A stretch of 64,000 nucleotides of DNA from Tenacibaculum finnmarkense genomovar ulcerans (GTDB taxonomy: Bacteria; Bacteroidota; Bacteroidia; Flavobacteriales; Flavobacteriaceae), in NCBI RefSeq assembly GCF_900239495.1, contig NZ_OENE01000007.1:186001-250000 (forward strand). Reading direction: 5' to 3'. Below the pieces are notes generated by a model, which was not told the origin of the DNA, did not search any database, and saw only the letters and a program-made list of their open reading frames with translations. Below are positions 25,789-35,101 of this stretch, one piece after another (position 1 is the stretch's first letter; each line of letters starts with the position of its first letter). Position numbers and translations under genes: made by a program.

Positions 25789-28164
25789 TTAAAACTTAAA
25801 AGTAACTCCTGCTAAAAAGTTAATCGTAGCTTGTGGATAATATCCTTGAATTTCAGTAGTTGTTCCAGCTTTCGACCAAGTATCTAAATAAATATAGCCT
25901 CTATCGACATATTGTTTGTCAAAAACATTGTTTACAACTCCTGTAAATACAATAGATTTAAAGATTGATTTTGTTTTTAATTCATACATGATATTAAAAT
26001 CACTAGTAAAATAACTGCTCAATTTTGATGCCTCGGTATCGGTATTACTCAAATATTGTTCGCCTACAAATTTCGATAAAAATGCTAGTTGTAAATTTTC
26101 TGACGCTTGATAAGTTAATGAATTTCCTGTAACAATATTGGGAGAATTTGCAATATTGGTATTTCCTAATTCTTGTAATTTATCGTTTCTGTTAGTAACG
26201 AAATCAACATTTTTATTTTGACTTACCGAAACATTTTGACCAATCGAAAATTTATCGTTTACACGTATATTGGCATCCATTTCTACACCAACTCGGTAAC
26301 TATTACCACTTGCACTACGCAAGGCATCGCCAGTATCATCAATTTCACCTGTTAAAACCAACTGATTTTGATAATCCATAAAGTAAATATTGGTGTTTAA
26401 TTTGATCGTATTGGTTTTTAAACGCCATCCTAATTCATAATCATTTAAACTTTCGTGGGTCGTTACACCGCCTTTAAAATCGCTTCGGTTTGGTTCTCTA
26501 TTTGCCCTAGCGAAAGAAGTGTAAAAGCTATTTTGATTGTTTAAAGTATAGGTAAATCCTATTTTTGGATTAAAGAAATTAAAGTTTTTATCAACATTTA
26601 AAGGTTTTCTTTTAGAGGTTAAACCGTTTGTTTTATAGCTGATAAATCGTCCTTGTAAATCAGCAAAAGCTCTTAAATCATCGGTAATATTAAACGATAT
26701 TTTCGTAAAAATATTCGCATCTTTTTTAGTCGATGTTCCGTCGTAATAACGATCTCTGATGTTTGCGTTATCAGCAAATTCTTTCGCCCAAATAACTTCT
26801 CCAAAATGGTCATTTCCATAGTAACTGTACGAACCACCAGAAATAATTTCTAATTTATCATTATTATAAGTGGCATTAAAATTAGCGACATAAAAATCAT
26901 TGTCTAACCAACGGCGAACAATTAAATCGGTGGCAGGAGTTCCGTACCAATCGGTTGCTGTGGCTTTTACCAAATTATTATATTTTGAAACAGCACTTTC
27001 TCCTTTAAATTGCTCAAAATAGCCTTTTCCTTTGGTGTAATTTAAACCAAGATTTGTTGCCCAGTTTTGGCTTAATTTTTCGTTCCAATGCAATTGATAA
27101 TGGTCTTGATTATAATTATCAATTTCGTTATCGTAGGTTAATGGATTTTGTCTTCTATCTTGCTTTAATTGTTTTGCAGAAATTCCGTCCCAAGCTTGAT
27201 AAGTCTCTTCTTTTCCGCCAAAAGTGATGGCTTTAATCAAGGTATTTTTATTGGAATAACTTGCTTGTAAAAAGTACGATTTTAAATCGGTAGAAGCCCT
27301 GTCAATATATCCATCAGAATAAATATTTGATAAGCGTCCTGCTAATTCAAAATGCTCGTTTATTTTTCCTGTGGTAAATTTTACGGTATGTTTTCTTGTT
27401 CCAAAAGAACCAAAAGCATTTGAGATTTCTCCGCCCGCTTTTTCAGAAATTCCATCAGTTAAAATGTTCAAACTTGCCCCGAAAGCACCTGCACCATTTG
27501 TAGAAGTTCCTACGCCACGTTGCAATTGTAAACTTTGGGTTGACGATGCAAAATCGCCTAAATTAACCCAATAACTTCCTTGACTTTCAGAGTCATTATA
27601 AGGGATTCCATTAATGGTTACATTTACTCTTGTAGCATCCGAACCACGAACGCTCATGTAGGTATAACCCACGCCAGCCCCTGCATCCGAAGAAGAAACA
27701 ACGTTTGGTAAATAGTTTAGTAAAACAGGAATATCTTGCCCTAAATTACGTTTTTCAAGTTGTTTTTTTGATACATTAGAGTGTGTTACAGGAGCGTTTG
27801 CTTGTACACGAACGGCATTTACTAAAACAGCATCTAATACGTTTTTTTCTTCGGATAATTGAATGGTAATTTGTTGGTTATTGGTAAGTTCTATTTGTTT
27901 TATTGTTGTTTTAAAACCGATATAAGAAACTTCTAAAAGATGTGTTCCTTTGGATAAATTCAGTTTAAAGTTCCCTTTTTTATCCGAAGAAACTCCTTTT
28001 TTTGAATTTTTAAGAACAATAGAAGCACCATTTAAAGGTTCTTGATTGTTGTTAATTATTTTACCAGATAAAATAAAACTTTGCGCATTTACGGCAAAAC
28101 TGCTACATAATACGATTATAAAAGCGATGCTTTTAAGTTGTTGAATAAAAGACATTTGTCTCAT
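25789..28164 (-). CDS. TonB-dependent receptor, probable thiamine/thiamine-precursor importer
   Basis: 791 residues: signal peptide (to about VNAQ), carboxypeptidase-like beta-sandwich domain (about 30-110, NNNQEPLNGASIVLKN), plug domain (about 125-240, including MSVRGSDATRVNVTINGIPYND) and a barrel ending in FLAGVTFKF. The transcript carries a TPP riboswitch, so expression should fall when thiamine pyrophosphate is abundant. Published comparative genomics of Bacteroidetes placed such a receptor (OMR1) under THI-element control as a thiamine importer. No pnuT or thiamine pyrophosphokinase gene lies beside it. An alternative ATG lies 3 codons downstream. Substrate is inferred from the riboswitch. 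Confidence 0.88.
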   Translation of the reverse strand: MRQMSFIQQLKSIAFIIVLCSSFAVNAQSFILSGKIINNNQEPLNGASIVLKNSKKGVSSDKKGNFKLNLSKGTHLLEVSYIGFKTTIKQIELTNNQQITIQLSEEKNVLDAVLVNAVRVQANAPVTHSNVSKKQLEKRNLGQDIPVLLNYLPNVVSSSDAGAGVGYTYMSVRGSDATRVNVTINGIPYNDSESQGSYWVNLGDFASSTQSLQLQRGVGTSTNGAGAFGASLNILTDGISEKAGGEISNAFGSFGTRKHTVKFTTGKINEHFELAGRLSNIYSDGYIDRASTDLKSYFLQASYSNKNTLIKAITFGGKEETYQAWDGISAKQLKQDRRQNPLTYDNEIDNYNQDHYQLHWNEKLSQNWATNLGLNYTKGKGYFEQFKGESAVSKYNNLVKATATDWYGTPATDLIVRRWLDNDFYVANFNATYNNDKLEIISGGSYSYYGNDHFGEVIWAKEFADNANIRDRYYDGTSTKKDANIFTKISFNITDDLRAFADLQGRFISYKTNGLTSKRKPLNVDKNFNFFNPKIGFTYTLNNQNSFYTSFARANREPNRSDFKGGVTTHESLNDYELGWRLKTNTIKLNTNIYFMDYQNQLVLTGEIDDTGDALRSASGNSYRVGVEMDANIRVNDKFSIGQNVSVSQNKNVDFVTNRNDKLQELGNTNIANSPNIVTGNSLTYQASENLQLAFLSKFVGEQYLSNTDTEASKLSSYFTSDFNIMYELKTKSIFKSIVFTGVVNNVFDKQYVDRGYIYLDTWSKAGTTTEIQGYYPQATINFLAGVTFKF

Positions 28165-28248
28165 TTTTTTATAAATAAAAATCGAATAAAAAGAGGCAAT
28201 TATTCTTTTTGTTTGAATAATTAATTTGATAACATCATAGCATTTTTT

Positions 28249-28290
28249 AAAGCCCTAAAACCCTTTTTTATAAGATGATTTTAGTGCTTT
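28249..28290 (-). promoter_or_regulatory. Hairpin downstream of the TPP aptamer (candidate expression platform)
   Basis: AAAGCACTAAAA and TTTTAGGGCTTT pair with one mismatch across an 18-base loop, starting 5 bases after the aptamer's last stem. No U-tract follows, so it is not a plain intrinsic terminator. The rest of the 379-base gap (28165-28248 and 28391-28493) shows only AT-rich leader sequence. Confidence 0.4.
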
Positions 28291-28295
28291 GCAAT

Positions 28296-28380
28296 ATGTT
28301 TTTTCCCTAAACAGCATTACCTGTTCTAGGTTCATTGGGTGTGATCTCAGCCGATATTTGGCACCCCTTTAAGAGAACAT
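28296..28380 (-). promoter_or_regulatory. TPP riboswitch (THI element)
   Basis: Read on the minus strand, the conserved segments appear in order: GGGGTGCC, GGCTGAGAT, CACACCC, GAACCT, CAGGTAATGCTG and AGGGA, with an outer P1 helix ATGTT/AACAT closing the element. This is the standard THI-box layout that binds thiamine pyrophosphate. It lies 131 bases upstream of the TonB receptor start and no other gene is in reach on that strand. Confidence 0.93.
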
Positions 28381-28382
28381 TG

Positions 28383-28390
28383 CAAAGGTA
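28383..28390 (-). promoter_or_regulatory. Promoter -7 element (TACCTTTG) for the riboswitch transcript
   Basis: Exact TAnnTTTG match on the minus strand directly upstream of the riboswitch P1 helix, putting the transcript start at the aptamer's 5' end. Confidence 0.6.
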
Positions 28391-28493
28391 TGATTCAATT
28401 TTTGAATGGCATAAAAACAAGCTTATTTTTATCTTATTTTTTATTAAAAAAACATTAATTAACGATGTGTTTTTTTAGCGGGTTATTATTAAA

Positions 28494-28501
28494 TATCTTT
28501 G
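28494..28501 (+). promoter_or_regulatory. Promoter -7 element (TATCTTTG) for recO
   Basis: Exact TAnnTTTG match 42 bases upstream of recO. It overlaps a small palindrome, ATATCTTT-GA-AAAGATAT, at 28493-28510. Confidence 0.5.
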
Positions 28502-28543
28502 AAAAGATATAACAATTATTCATTATTTTAAAAGGTCAATTTA

Positions 28544-29275
28544 ATGGCATTAATTACTACAAAAGCAATTGTTTTGAGGGCGATTAAATATGGCGATACC
28601 AGTTTAATTGTAACTTGTTTTACTTTAGAAAGCGGCATTGTTTCTTACCTTATTCGAGGTGTTTTAAAATCAAGAAAAGGACTGCTTAAAAAAGCCTATT
28701 TTGAGCCATTAACACAGTTGCTTATTCAGGCAAAGCATCATCAAAATAGGACTGAAAAGGTGTTAAACTCTATAAAAGAAGCAGGGGTTATTCATCCTTA
28801 TAGCAATATTCATACTTCGGTTGTTAAGCAGTCTATCGTACTTTTTTTATCAGAAATATTAACAAATATTATTAAAGAAGAAGAAAAAAATGACGTTTTA
28901 TACCAGTATATAGAAACGAGTTTAATTTGGTTAGATACGCATAGTGATGTTGCGAATTTTCACTTATTATTTTTGTTGAATTTATCAAGGTTTTTAGGGT
29001 TTTATCCTGATGTTTCTCAAGCGAATAAACCTGCTTTTAGTTTATCCGAAGGAAGATTTACAACAGCAACCTATGAAAAATTAGTACTTACAGGAAATGA
29101 ATTACTGCTTTTTAAAAAGCTGTTAGGTATAAATTTTGATGCTATACACACTATTTCGTACCATAAAAACGAAAGGCAGACCATCCTTGGGGTTATAATT
29201 CGATATTTTGAATTACATTTGGAGGGTTTTAAAAAGCCAAAATCATTAGCTATTTTAGAAACCGTGTTTAGTTGA
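28544..29275 (+). CDS. recO: DNA repair protein RecO
   Basis: 243 residues, the usual size. An N-terminal OB-fold begins TTKAIVLRAIKYGDTSLIVTC and continues with GIVSYLIRGVLKSRKG; a helical C-terminal domain includes FLLNLSRFLGFYPD. RecO works with RecF and RecR to load RecA on SSB-coated single-stranded DNA. The following TonB receptor starts 3 bases after its stop, so they are probably co-transcribed. Confidence 0.93.
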   Translation: MALITTKAIVLRAIKYGDTSLIVTCFTLESGIVSYLIRGVLKSRKGLLKKAYFEPLTQLLIQAKHHQNRTEKVLNSIKEAGVIHPYSNIHTSVVKQSIVLFLSEILTNIIKEEEKNDVLYQYIETSLIWLDTHSDVANFHLLFLLNLSRFLGFYPDVSQANKPAFSLSEGRFTTATYEKLVLTGNELLLFKKLLGINFDAIHTISYHKNERQTILGVIIRYFELHLEGFKKPKSLAILETVFS

Positions 29276-29278
29276 TTT

Positions 29279-31759
29279 ATGAAGCAAATTATACTCTTAT
29301 TTTTTTTACTTACAAGCATCGTTATTTTTTCACAAAAGCTTGCCATTGTTGATGCCCAAACAGGCGAAGCAATTGACGGGGTAGCGGTGTTTAATAAAAA
29401 CAAAACAATCGCTGAAATTAGTGGTGTTGATGGTATTGTAAATATTTCGGCATTTAAAGCATCCGAAGTGCTTGTTTTTTCGCATGTTTCGTATGCGGGT
29501 TTTCAGGAAAAAAAATCAATATTAAAAAAAAATCAGTATCAGGTTTATTTATCAAAATATTCAGAACAATTAGATGAAATTATTGTTTCTGTTTTTAAAA
29601 ACAAAGAAAAAACCAATAGAATTGCCGAACAAATTGCCGTTGTTTCTTTAAGAGATATTCAAAAGGTATCGCCACAAACATCGGCTGATTTATTAGCGAG
29701 TATTCCAGGAATTAAAGTGCAAAAATCACAATTTGGTGGTGGAAGTCCTGTACTTAGAGGGATGGAAAGTAACCGTGTTTTATTGGTGGTCGATGGCGTG
29801 CGCATGAATAATGCCATTTATAGAAAGGGACATTTACAAAATTCGATTACCGTAAACCCGAACTTATTAGAAAGAACCGAAGTGGTTTTTGGTCCTTCAT
29901 CGGTTATTTATGGTTCCGATGCGCTTGGCGGTGTAATTCATTATTATACGAAAACGCCGAAATTATTTAATCTATCGAATAAAAATAAAAAAAGTAATAT
30001 AAAAGCAAGTCATTTTTTACGATATAGTTCGGTAAATAATGAAGTTACAAATTCAGTAACTACAGAATTACAGTTTAAAAAATGGGCATCGCTGACCAAT
30101 ATTTCACACAGTAGTTTTGGTGATTTAAAAATGGGGAAAAATCGAGCACATGGTTTTGATACTTGGGGCAAAGTGTTTTTTTATTCAGATAATTTAAACG
30201 GAAATTACACTGAAAATCCGACGAAAAATAAAGATAAAAATTTGCAGAAAAACACCGGGTTTAGCCAAACTGATTTTTTGCAGAAATTATTTATTCCGCT
30301 ATCAGAAAATACTGATTTAAAATTTAATATTCAATATTCAACATCATCAGATATTCCACGATTTGATAAATTAATGGAACAAAAAAATGGCAGTTTAAAA
30401 TTTGCCCAATGGTATTATGGTCCTCAAAAAAGGCTGTTAATTTCTTCGCAGTTAGCAATTAATCCGAATATAAAATGGTTGGAAAAAGGTGCGATTACCT
30501 TAGCATATCAAAATATTAAAGAAAGCCGTATTCAACGAAAATTTGGTAGTTTAAAGCGTTCAAATAAACATGAAAAAGTGCAAGTTTTTAGCGTAAATGC
30601 TGACTTTACGGTTCCTTTAGCTAAAAAACGTGACTTAGGCTATGGTTTAGAACTTGCTTATAATGATGTAAATTCAAATGCTTATGGCAAGACTTTAAAA
30701 ATATCTACGGATAAAAGTATCGGTTTTGATGATGATTTTATGGTGCAATCTCGCTATCCTGACGGTGGAAGTAGTTATTTTAGTTCGGCAATGTATTTAG
30801 ATTATCGCCAAGATATTTCATATAATTCCACCTTAAATACTGGGGTTCGATTTACCAATACTCAATTAGATGCTCGCTGGATAAATCAGGCGTTTGTAAA
30901 GTTACCAAGTACTGATATTTGCTTAAATAACAACGCATTAACTCTTACGGCGGGCTATGTGTATAAGCCGTTTAAAACATGGCAATTAAATGCCGTGTTG
31001 TCATCAGGGTTTCGCTCGCCAAATATTGATGATGTAGGAAAAGTAAGAGAAAAAAATGGCGAAGTTACCGTGCCAAATATCAACTTAAAGCCAGAGCATG
31101 CCTACAATACAGAGCTTGGTGTTCAAAAATATTTTAATAATAAAAAGTTTCGAATTGGCGCAAATGTGTACTATACTTTATTGAATAATTACATCTATAG
31201 AGAAACTTTTATGCTCGGGGGCGTTTCAAAAATTTTATACGATGAAGAGCAAGGAATTATTGTAGCAAATGTAAATAAAGGAACGGCATATATTACCGGT
31301 GCAACGGTGAGTTATCAGGGGAAATTAGCTGAAAAATGGAAAACTTCAGGTTCTTTTACTTATACAAAAGGACGTGCTTACGATACGAAATTACCACTCT
31401 CGTCAATTCCGCCATTATTTGGTCGATTTGAGCTTAGTTATGCCGATAATAAATTAGAAAGTGGTGTAAATTTTATTTTCAATGCTAAAAAAAATATTTC
31501 AGATTATAATTTAGAAGAAGGCATTGATAATCATAAACAAACGCCAATTATCAACAAAAAAGCCACCGCTGATATTGATAAATATTATGGTACGCCAAGT
31601 TGGATGACTCTTGGTTTACATGCTAAATATACGCTGAATAAAAACATTTCAATACAAAGCCAATTCAGTAATTTATTGGATGCGCATTATAAAGAATTTG
31701 CCTCAGGAATTTCAGCACCGGGGCGAAATATTTCAATATCGTTATTAACTAATTTTTAA
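29279..31759 (+). CDS. TonB-dependent receptor (heme/hemoglobin-receptor-like)
   Basis: 826 residues: signal peptide (IVIFSQ), a short carboxypeptidase-like beta domain (about 20-95), plug domain with SPVLRGMESNRVLLVVDGVRM and GPSSVIYGSDALGGVIHYYT, and a barrel with FRSPNIDDVGKV and PNINLKPEHAYNTELG. The last two resemble the FRAP and NPNL boxes of heme/hemoglobin receptors, so heme or a related iron source is a possible ligand; this is inference and no heme-uptake genes are adjacent. It lies 3 bases after recO. Confidence 0.87.
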   Translation: MKQIILLFFLLTSIVIFSQKLAIVDAQTGEAIDGVAVFNKNKTIAEISGVDGIVNISAFKASEVLVFSHVSYAGFQEKKSILKKNQYQVYLSKYSEQLDEIIVSVFKNKEKTNRIAEQIAVVSLRDIQKVSPQTSADLLASIPGIKVQKSQFGGGSPVLRGMESNRVLLVVDGVRMNNAIYRKGHLQNSITVNPNLLERTEVVFGPSSVIYGSDALGGVIHYYTKTPKLFNLSNKNKKSNIKASHFLRYSSVNNEVTNSVTTELQFKKWASLTNISHSSFGDLKMGKNRAHGFDTWGKVFFYSDNLNGNYTENPTKNKDKNLQKNTGFSQTDFLQKLFIPLSENTDLKFNIQYSTSSDIPRFDKLMEQKNGSLKFAQWYYGPQKRLLISSQLAINPNIKWLEKGAITLAYQNIKESRIQRKFGSLKRSNKHEKVQVFSVNADFTVPLAKKRDLGYGLELAYNDVNSNAYGKTLKISTDKSIGFDDDFMVQSRYPDGGSSYFSSAMYLDYRQDISYNSTLNTGVRFTNTQLDARWINQAFVKLPSTDICLNNNALTLTAGYVYKPFKTWQLNAVLSSGFRSPNIDDVGKVREKNGEVTVPNINLKPEHAYNTELGVQKYFNNKKFRIGANVYYTLLNNYIYRETFMLGGVSKILYDEEQGIIVANVNKGTAYITGATVSYQGKLAEKWKTSGSFTYTKGRAYDTKLPLSSIPPLFGRFELSYADNKLESGVNFIFNAKKNISDYNLEEGIDNHKQTPIINKKATADIDKYYGTPSWMTLGLHAKYTLNKNISIQSQFSNLLDAHYKEFASGISAPGRNISISLLTNF

Positions 31760-31771
31760 ATACAAATACAG

Positions 31772-32044
31772 ATGATTAATATTTTTAAAATTGTAAGTTT
31801 ATTGGAAGGAATATCTTATATATTATTGCTTTTTATAGCTGTTCCTATTAAATATTTACAAGGTGATGCAAGCTATGTAAAAATGCTAGGAATGCCTCAT
31901 GGAGTACTATTTGTAGCCTACATAATTTTAGCAATTATGTTAAAATCTTCACAGAAATGGAACACAAAAACCTTCGGAATTATTTGCGGATTATCATTGC
32001 TGCCTTTCGGAACTTTCTTTGTTGGAAAATACTTAAAAGCGTAG
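31772..32044 (+). CDS. DUF3817 small membrane protein
   Basis: 90 residues with three predicted membrane helices (about 5-25, 42-60 and 68-88). The sequence FKIVSLLEGISYILLLFIA and MPHGVLFVAYI match DUF3817, a family of unknown function. It follows the TonB receptor by 12 bases and is the last gene before a hairpin terminator. Confidence 0.82.
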   Translation: MINIFKIVSLLEGISYILLLFIAVPIKYLQGDASYVKMLGMPHGVLFVAYIILAIMLKSSQKWNTKTFGIICGLSLLPFGTFFVGKYLKA

Positions 32045-32069
32045 TTTTTATTTATCAACAAAATATTTT

Positions 32070-32115
32070 AAAGCGATATTTTATAAACTGTTTTAGTTTG
32101 TAAAGTATCGCTTTT
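32070..32115 (+). terminator. Terminator after the recO-TonB-DUF3817 unit
   Basis: AAAGCGATA / TATCGCTTT arms with a second inner helix (ATAAACT/AGTTTGT) and T's after the 3' arm. The rest of the 245-base gap to 32290 holds the repeats listed next and AT-rich sequence. Confidence 0.65.
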
Positions 32116-32172
32116 GTAGTATTGAAAACCTTTATCGCTGTTTTAAAAAAACATTATTTTATTTTAAAAAAA

Positions 32173-32214
32173 GCACTTGAAATAGTGCGCTAATAAAGTA
32201 TGTTACTGATACTT
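32173..32214 (+). promoter_or_regulatory. Two adjacent inverted repeats upstream of a TonB receptor
   Basis: GCACT-N6-AGTGC (32173-32188) is followed eight bases later by AAGTAT-N7-ATACTT (32196-32214), 76 bases before the receptor ATG. They could be operator half-sites or leader hairpins; no regulator is recognised. Confidence 0.3.
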
Positions 32215-32289
32215 ACATAGTAGCAAATTTATTATTGATAAAAAAAGTGTATTTTGCAATAGCGTTAATAAATTAATTATTTATAAATT

Positions 32290-35097
32290 ATGAAAAAAAC
32301 ACTATTACTTATTGCATTTGTGCTACTGAGCACTGCAACAATGGTTGCTCAAACAATCATAAAAGGTACCGTTAATGACGCATCTCTTGGAGGAGTATTA
32401 CCAGGAGCAAACATTAAGGTTTTAAGGAAAGCTGTAGGAACTTCTACTGATTTTGATGGGAAATTTACCATGAAAGTAGTTGATATTCCTCCTTTTACTA
32501 TAAAAATTTCATCTATAGGATATCACTCTAAAACCATCGAAATAACAAAAAATAATCAAGTTGTGGTGGTTAGTTTAACCGAAAATGCAACTTCTTTAGA
32601 CGAGGTTGTAATTTCGGCATCAAGAACTCCTGAGCGTGTAATGGAATCGCCAGTAACTATTGAGCGTTTTGATTCAAGGGCTATTAAAAACACCGCTTCT
32701 GCCTCTTTTTATGATGGCTTAGAGAACCTAAAAGGAGTTGATATAAACGCTAGTGGATTAACATTCAAATCGGTAAATACACGTGGTTTTGCCTCTTTTG
32801 CTAATGAGCGTTTTGTACAATTAGTTGACGGAATGGACAACGCTTCTCCTGCATTAAATTTTGCTTTAGGAAACTTGTTAGGAATGTCGGAATTAGATGT
32901 TAAAACCGTTGAAATATTACCAGGAGCAGCATCTGCTTTGTATGGCGCAAACGCATTTAATGGTATTATGTTAATGACCAGTAAAAGTCCTTTTGACGAT
33001 CAAGGAATTAGTTTTGTATATAAAACAGGTTTTACAAGTCAGCAGGCTGCGAGCAATAATCCTTACCACGATACAAGTATTAGAATGGCACATGCTTTTG
33101 ATAATAAATTTGCCGTAAAAGCAACATTATCATATTTAAAAGGAGAAGAATGGCATGCAACAGATACTAGAAATACCACAGGTGTTGGTGGAACATATTT
33201 ACCCGGAGATAGAAATTCTAGGACAGATTATGATGGTTTAAATGTATATGGCGATGAGGTTGGAACAAATATAAGAACTGCTTCAGGCTTAGGAATTATC
33301 CCTAGCGTTCGAGTTACTAGAACGGGGTACGATGAGGTCGATTTAATGAGTAACGAAGCAAAAAGTGTTAAATTTGGCGCAGCATTACATTATCGTCCTT
33401 GGGGAAATGACCGTTTAGAAATTATATGGAATTCAAAATATGGTACAGGAAATACTATTTATCAGGGGCAGAACAGGTATAATATTTCTAACTTTTTTAT
33501 GGAGCAACATAAATTAGAATTTAAAGGAAAAAACTTTTTTATAAGAGGATATTATACCGGTGAAGATGCTGGCGATTCTTACGATACTCGTTTTACAGCC
33601 ATTAATATTAACAGAGAATGGAAATCGGATAAAAACTGGTTTAGCGATTATATAGCAGCCTATGCGAATTCGGTACTTGGTAACCCTAATATAGACACTT
33701 CTTTAGCGCATGCTAATGCTAGAAAAGCAGCAGATACAGGACGTTTAATTCCAGGGACTAGTGCTTTTAACAACGCTTTTAATAAAGTAACTAATGAGCC
33801 AGATTTAACAAAGGGTTCAAAATTTCAAGATAAAACAAGTTTATATCATGTAGATGCAAATTTAAACTTACGTGATTATATTGATTGGGCAGAAGTACAA
33901 GTTGGCGGTTCGTACCGACAATTTAATTTGAACTCATTCGGTACTATTTTCACAGATCAGAATAGCTTAATTGATTATGATGAATATGGTTTATATACCC
34001 AACTTCAAAAGAAAATGATGGAAGATCGTTTAAAATTAACCACTTCTATTCGTTATGATAAAGCAAAAAATTTCGATGGAAATATTTCTCCTCGTTTGTC
34101 GTTAGCTTATGCCGCAGGTGAAATGAAAAATCATAATTTCAGAGCCTCTTTTCAAACAGGTTTTAGAAATCCAACAACGCAAGATCAGTACATCGGTTTG
34201 GCAACAGGAGGCGGAACTTTAATTGGTACTTCTGAAGATAATTTAGATCGATTTACTTCTTCACCTTTACCTGTTAGTATTGCAGGGCAACAAATTCCAG
34301 GAATTAATTCTGAAACAACATATACCGGTAGAGATGCCTTTACCAATGCTTTTTCAGAAAGTTCTATTATAGACAAAACACCTACCAAGGCTAATTTTGA
34401 TTTGGTAAAACCAGAAAAAGTAATGTCTTATGAAATAGGGTATCGTGGAGCAGTTGCTGTATCAGAAAGTAAAGTAGGTATTGATTTTAGCATGTATTAT
34501 AACGATTATAAAGACTTTATCGCCTTAAAAAAAATAGCCGTTCCTTTTTACGGTGTAGCGGGCAGTAGTTTGCCAAGTGTGGTACCAAATGTAAGCGAAG
34601 GTGATTTAGCTTTGTTAGCCTTAAAAAATGGCGATTTTGCAGGCGTTGGATTTAGAACAAATTCATCGGCAGCTATTACTTCTTATGGAGTAGGACTTGG
34701 TTTAAGTACAAAAGTTTTTAAAGGATTTAATTTAGGTGTAAATTATACCTGGTCTAAATTTGATTTTGATCAAAGCTCAGACCCCGATTTTCAAGCAGGA
34801 TTTAATACCCCTGAACACAAAATTAAAATACAGTTTGGTAAAACCAATTTATTTAAAAACTTCGGATTTAATGTAAGTACAAGATGGCAAAATGATTTTT
34901 ACTGGGAATCATCTTTCTTTGAAGGAGCTGTAGCTGCTAGAACAGTATTAGATGCGCAGGTAAATTATAAAATTCCTTCTTTAAAATCAGTATTTAAATT
35001 AGGAGGTGCTAATTTAACAGGAAAAGAATATTTTAGTGCGCCAGGTATTGGAGCAATAGGTTCTCAATTCTTTATTTCTTGGACAATAAATAACTAA
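32290..35097 (+). CDS. TonB-dependent receptor paired with an SGNH lipoprotein
   Basis: 935 residues: signal peptide (MVAQ), carboxypeptidase-like domain (about 20-100, GVLPGANIKVLRKAVGTSTD), plug with SVNTRGFASFANERFVQLVDG and PGAASALYGANAFNGIMLM, then a long barrel ending in FFISWTINN. The truncated receptor at 2-1714 is its paralogue. The downstream SGNH-hydrolase lipoprotein begins 4 bases after its stop, suggesting the enzyme releases or trims a surface ligand that the receptor imports; this is inference. Confidence 0.9.
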   Translation: MKKTLLLIAFVLLSTATMVAQTIIKGTVNDASLGGVLPGANIKVLRKAVGTSTDFDGKFTMKVVDIPPFTIKISSIGYHSKTIEITKNNQVVVVSLTENATSLDEVVISASRTPERVMESPVTIERFDSRAIKNTASASFYDGLENLKGVDINASGLTFKSVNTRGFASFANERFVQLVDGMDNASPALNFALGNLLGMSELDVKTVEILPGAASALYGANAFNGIMLMTSKSPFDDQGISFVYKTGFTSQQAASNNPYHDTSIRMAHAFDNKFAVKATLSYLKGEEWHATDTRNTTGVGGTYLPGDRNSRTDYDGLNVYGDEVGTNIRTASGLGIIPSVRVTRTGYDEVDLMSNEAKSVKFGAALHYRPWGNDRLEIIWNSKYGTGNTIYQGQNRYNISNFFMEQHKLEFKGKNFFIRGYYTGEDAGDSYDTRFTAININREWKSDKNWFSDYIAAYANSVLGNPNIDTSLAHANARKAADTGRLIPGTSAFNNAFNKVTNEPDLTKGSKFQDKTSLYHVDANLNLRDYIDWAEVQVGGSYRQFNLNSFGTIFTDQNSLIDYDEYGLYTQLQKKMMEDRLKLTTSIRYDKAKNFDGNISPRLSLAYAAGEMKNHNFRASFQTGFRNPTTQDQYIGLATGGGTLIGTSEDNLDRFTSSPLPVSIAGQQIPGINSETTYTGRDAFTNAFSESSIIDKTPTKANFDLVKPEKVMSYEIGYRGAVAVSESKVGIDFSMYYNDYKDFIALKKIAVPFYGVAGSSLPSVVPNVSEGDLALLALKNGDFAGVGFRTNSSAAITSYGVGLGLSTKVFKGFNLGVNYTWSKFDFDQSSDPDFQAGFNTPEHKIKIQFGKTNLFKNFGFNVSTRWQNDFYWESSFFEGAVAARTVLDAQVNYKIPSLKSVFKLGGANLTGKEYFSAPGIGAIGSQFFISWTINN

Positions 35098-35101
35098 AAA
35101 G

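Noticed and set aside
28493..28510. Palindrome over the recO promoter as an operator
   Set aside because: It is short, AT-rich and created largely by the promoter element itself; no further support.
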